Below, one piece after another: positions 15,349 to 20,425 of a stretch of DNA of 20,425 nt. The number at the start of each line of letters is the position of its first letter. Position 1 is the first letter of the stretch. A program made the translations under genes and the position numbers. The stretch comes from an uncultured Eubacteriales bacterium (GTDB taxonomy: Bacteria; Bacillota; Clostridia; Oscillospirales; Acutalibacteraceae): contig CAQKRU010000005.1 of assembly GCA_948823415.1 (NCBI GenBank), positions 1 through 20,425 of the forward strand, read 5' to 3'. The notes beneath the pieces are model-generated. The model saw only the letters and a program-made list of their open reading frames with translations. It was not told where the DNA came from and did not search any database.

Positions 15349-16008
15349 ATGACGTCGAGGTTTGATTTCTCGGTATTTAGACAGCCGAGGCCAGTTTTGA
15401 TTAAAAAAATGATACTAGCATTTTTGGGAGACGTGCTAATCGGCATGGGAATTGGGCTGAACTCTTGCGCCGGGCTTGGGAATGACCCTATCTCGGTGCT
15501 TTCGGATGGTCTACATAAATTTTTCGGCATCAGCATGGGCGCAGCAGTCAATGCTACGGCCTATACGCTGCTCGTTGTTGTTTTGATTTTTGGCAGAAAG
15601 TACATAAACATCGGTACGCTCATCAACGTGCTGCCGCTGGGATTTTTCGTCAACCTAGGAGTCGCCACGTATTCTGCGCTAAATGTTTCAGCTGGCGGGC
15701 TAATATTTAGAAACATCGCGGTTTTGGTGGCGTGCGCGTTTTTGTTTTTTGGAACGGCGCTCTTCATCACAGTGGACATCGGGCAGGACACATGGACGGG
15801 TTTTGCGATGCTGCTGCGGGACAAAACCGGCAAAGAGTATAGGTTCATACGGGCGGCGCTGGACATAGCCGCGCTGGTGATAGGCTTTTTGCTGGGCGGC
15901 GAGGTTGGCGCAGCGACGATATTCTCAGCACTGCTGGGTGGGCCGACCATCCAGATGTTTTGTAAGCTTATAAATAGGTTTGTCAAGTTCGATAACGGCG
16001 CGGCGTGA
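15349..16008 (+). CDS. YczE/YyaS/YitT-family integral membrane protein
   Basis: A 219-residue protein with five or so hydrophobic spans. After a basic N-terminus (RQPRPVLIKK), the first span reads ILAFLGDVLIGMGIGLN. It is followed by the glycine-rich CAGLGNDPISVLSDGLHKFF, a motif typical of the YczE-like branch of this superfamily. Later segments are LINVLPLGFFVNLG, FFGTALFITVDIGQDTWTGF and ALDIAALVIGFLLGG. The family is thought to contain membrane proteins or transporters, but the molecular role is unknown. A GGGGG site is 8-9 bases before the ATG. It is first in a probable operon with recD2 (30-base gap) and comF. Confidence 0.85.
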   Translation: MTSRFDFSVFRQPRPVLIKKMILAFLGDVLIGMGIGLNSCAGLGNDPISVLSDGLHKFFGISMGAAVNATAYTLLVVVLIFGRKYINIGTLINVLPLGFFVNLGVATYSALNVSAGGLIFRNIAVLVACAFLFFGTALFITVDIGQDTWTGFAMLLRDKTGKEYRFIRAALDIAALVIGFLLGGEVGAATIFSALLGGPTIQMFCKLINRFVKFDNGAA

Positions 16009-16038
16009 AGCCGATTGCAGGTAAAAGAGGAGTTAAAG

Positions 16039-18267
16039 ATGACGCAGGGCGAGACGAAAACGCTGTATGAAGTGAGGGGCGCGGTGGAGCGGATCGTGTT
16101 CCGGAACGAGCAGAACGGCTATAGCGTGATAGAACTGAGCGTGGAGGGCGAGCAGCTGACCGCCGTGGGGACGTTGCCTTATGTTGGGGTTGGAGAAAAC
16201 GTGAGACTGCTGGGCAATTTCAAGAGTCACCCAACGTTTGGAGAGCAATTTGTGGTGGAATTATGCGAGCGCTCGATGCCTACCACAACCGCGGCAATCT
16301 TGAAGTATCTGTCTTCTGGTGCGATAAAGGGCGTGGGACCGGGGATTGCGAGCAAGTTGGTGGAGAAGTTTGGCGAAAAAACGCTGGAAGTAATCGAAAA
16401 AACGCCGCAGGAGCTGACCAAAATACGCGGAATCACGCAAGAGAAGGCGCAGAGAATTTCGGACGAATTCAACAAGCTGTTTTGCGTAAGAGAGCTGATG
16501 ATATACCTCGGGAAGTACGGCATAACGCCGGAGGAGGCCATAAAAATATACAAGCAGTACGGCCAGGAGGCCGCCGAGCGCATCAACGATAATCCGTATC
16601 TGCTGTGCAAGGAGCCGCTGGGGGTAAGCTTTGAAAGGGCCGACAAATTGGCGTACGCGCTGCAGCTGCCGCAGGAGGACGACTGCCGAATCCGCGCAGG
16701 GACGGTTTACATCCTGCAGCATAATATGAATAACGGACACACATGCCTGCCAAAGGACAAACTGCTCGAAGCGGCAGCGAATTTTTTGAAGATAGAGCTA
16801 GAAAAGGCCGACAGAGTGCTGAAAGAGCTGGTGCAAGAGGGCGCACTGCAGCGGGACATCATGGACGAGAGGGAATTCATCTTTACAAGCAAAATGCACC
16901 AAATCGAGGTGTACTCGGCGGGGCGGCTGCTGATGATGCTGGAATTTCCGCCAAAGAAAATCCTGGGAGCGGACGAATTCATAGAAGCCATCGAACGAGA
17001 GCACAAAATAAGTTACGCAAAGCTCCAAAGGACGGCGATAAAGCAAGCGCTAGAAGAGGGACTGCTGATTTTGACGGGCGGCCCGGGCACGGGTAAAACC
17101 ACGACCCTTAATGCGATCATAAATATCCTCGAAAAGAACGGAGAAAAAGTCAGTCTAGCGGCGCCCACCGGCAGAGCGGCACAAAGGATGGCAGCGGTGA
17201 CAGGCAAGGAGGCCAAGACTATCCACAGGCTGCTAGAGGTGCAGTGGGACGCGGACGACAAGCAGGTGTTCAAGCGGAATGAGAAAAACTTGCTGGATTG
17301 CGACGCGCTGATTTTGGATGAGCTGTCGATGGTGGATGCCGCGCTGTTTGAGAGCATGTTGAGGGCGCTGCCGCTGGGGTGCAGGCTCATCATGGTTGGG
17401 GACTGCGACCAGCTGCCCTCGGTGGGGGCGGGGAATGTGCTCTCGGACCTGATAAAATCGGGGGTAATCGCCACTGTAGAGCTAAAGGAAATTTTTCGTC
17501 AGTCGCAGAAAAGCCTGATCGTAACGAACGCCCACAGAATTGTAAACGGGGAGATGCCCGAGCTGTCAGTAAGAGATAATGATTTTTTTTTCATGAGGGT
17601 GAATGATCAACAGGCAATCAGCGACACGATTAGGGATTTGTGTACCAGGCGGCTGCCGGAGACATACGGGTACTCATCGCTGTTCGACATACAGGTGATC
17701 GCGCCGGGCAAAAAGGGTCTGCTTGGCACTGTACAGATAAACAAGGTCATGCAAGAGGCTCTAAATGGCTCCAGCACGGCGAAGAAAGAGATCAACATAA
17801 ACGGGACGGTCTTTCGCGAGGGCGACAAGGTGATGCAGATAAAAAATAATTACGATATACTGTTCGCGCGCGAGGATAGCACTGGTGGCGAGGGCGTCTT
17901 TAACGGAGATATTGGGATTCTTTTGAACATCGACAAGGCAGAAGGCGCGCTAATCGTGCAGTTTGACGATAAATATGCGAAATATGACCTGGAAAGCGCA
18001 AAGGACCTGGATTTAGCCTATGCCATAACCGTGCACAAGAGCCAGGGTAGCGAGTTTGAGGCGGTCGTGATGCCTATGTATTTCGGCGCACCGCAGTTGT
18101 ATTACAGGAATTTGCTGTACACGGCGGTAACTCGGGCCAGGTCGATGATAGTCTTGGTGGGAAACGACTGGACGGTGAGGAAGATGGTCGAAAACAACAA
18201 AAAAACCAGGCGATTTTCGGGGCTGAAAAATTTTCTGATAAAGAGCTGTGAGGGGGCGACGGGATGA
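16039..18267 (+). CDS. recD2: ATP-dependent DNA helicase RecD2
   Basis: A 742-residue superfamily 1B 5'-3' DNA helicase of the RecBC-independent RecD2 type, involved in replication and recombination repair. The N-terminal OB-like part reads VRGAVERIVFRNEQNGYSVI. It is followed by helix-hairpin-helix repeats (SSGAIKGVGPGIASKLVEKF, KIRGITQEKAQRI). The helicase core has motif I GGPGTGKTT (Lys353), LAAPTGRAAQRM, motif II DELS at Asp427-Glu428, MVGDCDQLPSVGAGNVL, and the C-terminal ITVHKSQGSEF and YTAVTRARSMIVLVG. I chose the ATG at 16039, which has AGAGGAG 7 bases upstream; an ATG at 16015 has no ribosome site. The stop overlaps the comF ATG by 4 bases. Confidence 0.96.
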   Translation: MTQGETKTLYEVRGAVERIVFRNEQNGYSVIELSVEGEQLTAVGTLPYVGVGENVRLLGNFKSHPTFGEQFVVELCERSMPTTTAAILKYLSSGAIKGVGPGIASKLVEKFGEKTLEVIEKTPQELTKIRGITQEKAQRISDEFNKLFCVRELMIYLGKYGITPEEAIKIYKQYGQEAAERINDNPYLLCKEPLGVSFERADKLAYALQLPQEDDCRIRAGTVYILQHNMNNGHTCLPKDKLLEAAANFLKIELEKADRVLKELVQEGALQRDIMDEREFIFTSKMHQIEVYSAGRLLMMLEFPPKKILGADEFIEAIEREHKISYAKLQRTAIKQALEEGLLILTGGPGTGKTTTLNAIINILEKNGEKVSLAAPTGRAAQRMAAVTGKEAKTIHRLLEVQWDADDKQVFKRNEKNLLDCDALILDELSMVDAALFESMLRALPLGCRLIMVGDCDQLPSVGAGNVLSDLIKSGVIATVELKEIFRQSQKSLIVTNAHRIVNGEMPELSVRDNDFFFMRVNDQQAISDTIRDLCTRRLPETYGYSSLFDIQVIAPGKKGLLGTVQINKVMQEALNGSSTAKKEININGTVFREGDKVMQIKNNYDILFAREDSTGGEGVFNGDIGILLNIDKAEGALIVQFDDKYAKYDLESAKDLDLAYAITVHKSQGSEFEAVVMPMYFGAPQLYYRNLLYTAVTRARSMIVLVGNDWTVRKMVENNKKTRRFSGLKNFLIKSCEGATG

Positions 18268-18941
18268 ATTTTAGAAAAATTTTGTCCGTATTTTTCCCGG
18301 CACGGTGCCCGTTTTGCAAAGGGATAATCTCTGCAGATGAGGTCGTGTGCCGAAACTGCGAGAAAAAGATAAACCGAAAGTCGATAAAAAGCACGTTAAC
18401 AACGCGAACCGGGCGTAGATTCGAATGTGTAGCGCCGTTTGCCTATGTGGAGCCGATCCGTGGGGCAATACACGACTATAAGTTCAACGGAGCCAAGAAT
18501 TTTGCGGTTCCGTTTGGAAAATATGTGGCCGACGTTTTGGCCGAGAGCGTTGATATCGCGAAAGTGGATCTGATAACGAGTGTTCCGCTGCACAAGGCCA
18601 GAAAACGAGAGCGCGGGTTTAATCAGGCGGAGATTTTTGCCAGAGAGGTAGGCCGGCTGACAGGCATCCCTTACGCGGAGACGCTGAAAAAAGTCAAACG
18701 GAATAAAACTCAGCACGAACTGAGCCAGCAGGAGCGCATTGAGAACGTGAAGGATGTTTACGCGATCATAGACAGCGCGGCCGTAACGGGCAAAACCATC
18801 GTGATTTGTGATGACATTTTGACAACGGGCAACACGATGGCAGAGTGCGCAGATGTGATCTTGAAATCTGGCGCCAAAACTGTGATAGGAGCGACAATTG
18901 CAAACGTAGAGAACAGGCCCAAAATAGTCGACAAAAAATAG
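18264..18941 (+). CDS. comF: ComF family protein (phosphoribosyltransferase-like, double zinc ribbon)
   Basis: A 225-residue protein related to ComFC, needed in competent bacteria for DNA uptake or processing of incoming DNA. The N-terminus has paired cysteines CPFCKG and CRNCEK (a zinc ribbon). The central region holds the family motif VPLHKARKRERGFNQAE and TQHELSQQERIENV. The C-terminal part has the PRPP-loop TIVICDDILTTGNTM. Its ATG overlaps the recD2 stop (ATGA), implying translational coupling. No other com genes are in view, so whether the host is transformable is unknown. No clear terminator follows. Confidence 0.94.
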   Translation: MNFRKILSVFFPARCPFCKGIISADEVVCRNCEKKINRKSIKSTLTTRTGRRFECVAPFAYVEPIRGAIHDYKFNGAKNFAVPFGKYVADVLAESVDIAKVDLITSVPLHKARKRERGFNQAEIFAREVGRLTGIPYAETLKKVKRNKTQHELSQQERIENVKDVYAIIDSAAVTGKTIVICDDILTTGNTMAECADVILKSGAKTVIGATIANVENRPKIVDKK

Positions 18942-19000
18942 AAAAATACACGAACATAATATACAGATTATACAAAATTTGATAAATTAATTTTAATCTA

Positions 19001-19029
19001 TTTACAAAATAATTTTGGTATGGTATAAT
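19001..19029 (+). promoter_or_regulatory. Strong promoter of the exported-protein genes
   Basis: TTTACA (19001-19006) and a perfect TATAAT (19024-19029) are separated by 17 bases. Transcription should begin near 19036, leaving a leader of about 110 bases before the ATG at 19147. The leader (to 19146) contains a short GTGC/GCAC hairpin; I recognise no riboswitch in it. Confidence 0.8.
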
Positions 19030-19146
19030 GTAAAACAATTGAAAGAAGGGGGATAAACAGCTTAGCAAAAGGTCGGTTTTTTGGTGTGCAAATGCACGTT
19101 AAAAATGATTACAGAAAAATAAAATTTATTAAAAGGGGGGAGCTTT

Positions 19147-19443
19147 ATGAGAAAACTATTATCAGTGGTGGCCGCGTTAACCTTAATATTTAGTTTTTCT
19201 TATAATTGTGTTCATAGGGGTGAAGCCATAATTTTTGAAGAACATGTTAATGAATCGGGTGAACGAGAAGTAATTCTTTTTCAACCTAGTGAGGAGTCAA
19301 CAAAAGATGAAATAAAATTAAAACCTAAGTGTATTTTAAGATTTGGGAAAGCAGAAAAAACTGATAATAATGAGAGAAAATCAGAATCAGTTTTTAAGCC
19401 TATTAAAAATTGGTTTGCAAATCTCTGGTGTAGTGAGCATTGA
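19147..19443 (+). CDS. Small exported protein of unknown function
   Basis: A 98-residue protein I do not recognise. It starts with a signal-peptide-like MRKLLSVVAALTLIFSFSY, then probably cleavage before or around residue 27. The mature part is highly charged (EEHVNESGEREVILFQPSEE, KAEKTDNNERKSES). It ends in an aromatic amphipathic stretch, KPIKNWFANLW. There are three cysteines (21, 62 and 95). Residue 21 does not fit a lipobox. A strong AGGGGGG site lies about 6 bases before the ATG. The gene is AT-rich, unlike recD2 and comF just upstream, and has its own promoter. A second exported-protein gene begins 47 bases later, probably on the same transcript. Confidence 0.7.
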   Translation: MRKLLSVVAALTLIFSFSYNCVHRGEAIIFEEHVNESGEREVILFQPSEESTKDEIKLKPKCILRFGKAEKTDNNERKSESVFKPIKNWFANLWCSEH

Positions 19444-19490
19444 TTAATAATGTTTATTAGAAATATAATTTAAGAGGGAGTTTTTATTTT

Positions 19491-20425
19491 ATGAAAAAAT
19501 TTTTGTCTATGGCGCTTGCCTTGGTAATGGCATGCAATTTTACACTTTATAGTAGCGGAAACATAGCGGCTGCCATGTGTGAGAATTATGATTATGAGTA
19601 TAATTGTTTGGATTGTCCGGGCTGCGATGATGACTATGTGTATTTCAAAGTAGATGAAGGATATGCCAAAAAATTAATGAATGATAGCAGAGTTAATTTT
19701 GTACAATATGAGGGAAAATATTTTATTATTAAAATTCATAAAGAAAATGTGAAGGAAATAATTGAAGGGAAACCCTCAACGTTTTGGAAGACTGCTAAGT
19801 TTGCTTTGTGGGGTGCGTATGGATACAGCGCAGCTGCAATTTATTACTTTTTGAACAAAAATTTGGTAAAACCTAGTGATGGTGCCGCAAATAATATTGT
19901 AACCATAAATATTACAGATACTGATAATAATTCAGTTACTCTTGATGTAACCAAGTTAAATATATCAGATATTAATAAAATGCTTAAGAATGCAAACAAG
20001 TTAAATTTAACAGATGTTAATAATAAATCAGTTAATATTGATTCAACTGAGTTGTTGATAAACTTAATAAATAATATTAATGGAACAGCTACTGTTAATT
20101 CAGCCACCACAACAGAAACTAATAGTAACCAAGGCCTTTATTATTATTATTTGAATTGTTTGAAAGAAATTCTTAAAGGTATGGTTATAAGGAACAATGA
20201 GTTTTTAAATAACCAAGTTTCTCCTATGTTTAACAGAGTTATTAATGTAGCAACAACATTTTTAAGTAAGATTCGGTCTTTTGGAAAAGTAGTTAAATGT
20301 GAAAATGGTGAAGAATTTATTGACGGTAAATGTTCACCACCAACGTCTAAAGAAGACAACCCTCAACAGAGCTCGAACACAAATGTTAAGCAACCAACAA
20401 ACAGTAGCTCGAACACAAATGTTAA
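19491..20425 (+). CDS. Exported Asn-rich repeat protein, C-terminus beyond window
   Basis: An open frame of 311 complete codons that runs off the window without a stop; function unknown. GAGGGAG lies 10 bases before the ATG. In order: a signal peptide (about 1-28, MKKFLSMALALVMA and following), a cysteine cluster (Cys30, 39, 42 and 45 in CLDCPGC and nearby) in an acidic Tyr-rich segment, and a 50-residue charged part. Next is an aromatic hydrophobic segment (about 97-122, FWKTAKFALWGAYGYSAAAI) that may span or sit in a membrane. A degenerate Asn-rich repeat region follows (139-204), then YYYYLNCLKEILKG, and a C-terminal pair of cysteines, CENGEEFIDGKC (270-281). The visible part ends in a Ser/Thr/Asn-rich segment with an exact 12-residue tandem repeat. 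This looks like a cell-surface or secreted protein with a low-complexity stalk. No sorting motif is in view. Confidence 0.78.
   Translation, partial: MKKFLSMALALVMACNFTLYSSGNIAAAMCENYDYEYNCLDCPGCDDDYVYFKVDEGYAKKLMNDSRVNFVQYEGKYFIIKIHKENVKEIIEGKPSTFWKTAKFALWGAYGYSAAAIYYFLNKNLVKPSDGAANNIVTINITDTDNNSVTLDVTKLNISDINKMLKNANKLNLTDVNNKSVNIDSTELLINLINNINGTATVNSATTTETNSNQGLYYYYLNCLKEILKGMVIRNNEFLNNQVSPMFNRVINVATTFLSKIRSFGKVVKCENGEEFIDGKCSPPTSKEDNPQQSSNTNVKQPTNSSSNTNV
19905..20102 (+). repeat. Degenerate protein repeat, about four units of 15-17 residues
   Basis: Within the last gene, segments beginning at residues 139 (INITDTDNNSVTLDVTK), 156 (LNISDINKMLKNANK), 171 (LNLTDVNNKSVNIDSTE) and, weakly, 188 (LLINLINNINGTATVNS) share a pattern of L/I-N-L/I-T/S-D followed by Asn-rich sequence. 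Units 1 and 3 align without gaps over 20 residues with a 32-residue period. The DNA is diverged, so the duplication is old or selected only at protein level. Confidence 0.55.
20370..20425 (+). repeat. Start of an exact 36-base tandem repeat, cut by window edge
   Basis: The 20 bases at 20370-20389 (AGCTCGAACACAAATGTTAA) recur identically at 20406-20425, a period of 36 bases or 12 codons. The encoded unit reads SSNTNVKQPTNS. The second copy is cut by the end of the window. Being in frame and a multiple of three, it adds whole repeat units to the protein. Confidence 0.8.

Noticed and set aside
19081..19122. A 13-codon leader peptide starting with TTG in the 19036-19146 leader
   Set aside because: The start codon is poor, the ribosome site weak and the peptide has no recognisable attenuator pattern.
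20370..20425. A CRISPR array at the right edge
   Set aside because: The repeat is in frame within a long open frame, the period of 36 is a whole number of codons, and no unique spacer-sized sequence is seen; coding tandem repeat explains it.

Overview
The window looks like a chromosomal segment of an anaerobic Bacillota, most likely class Clostridia. This rests on established family distributions: a bacterial V-type (V/A-type) ATP synthase operon, a RecD2 helicase, a ComF-type protein, purine-rich Shine-Dalgarno sites, frequent GTG starts and strong sigma-A type promoters. The genus cannot be read from the sequence. No rRNA, tRNA, insertion sequence or CRISPR array was found.

Left part (1-6116): a nearly complete phosphoglycerate kinase gene (pgk, minus strand, cut by the window edge); a tRNA 2'-O-methyltransferase gene (trmL, minus strand) interrupted by one in-frame TAA; a tiny membrane protein; an orphan OppA-like lipoprotein; a histidine-phosphatase family enzyme (minus) with a clear terminator; a divergently transcribed XRE-type regulator; and a flavodoxin-fold FMN protein with a cysteine cluster (minus).

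Middle (6249-15252): two tandem promoters drive a nine-gene V-type ATPase operon in the order G/H-like, C, I, K, F, E, A, B, D. It ends in a strong intrinsic terminator. The genes cover the catalytic head (A, B), central stalk (D, F, C), peripheral stalk (E, G/H-like) and membrane part (I, K), so the operon alone could encode a complete ion-pumping or ATP-making machine. Subunit order differs from the Enterococcus hirae and Thermus operons.

Right part (15276-18941): a promoter and a tight three-gene unit encoding a YczE/YitT-like membrane protein, RecD2 and ComF. The last two overlap by 4 bases.

Right edge (19001-20425): composition drops sharply to AT-rich. A strong promoter and a leader of about 110 bases precede two genes for exported proteins of unknown function. 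The second has clustered cysteines, degenerate Asn-rich repeats and, at the window edge, the start of an exact 36-base tandem repeat. It runs off the window. This edge and the interrupted trmL are the most interesting parts. No complete new multi-gene system is demonstrable here.
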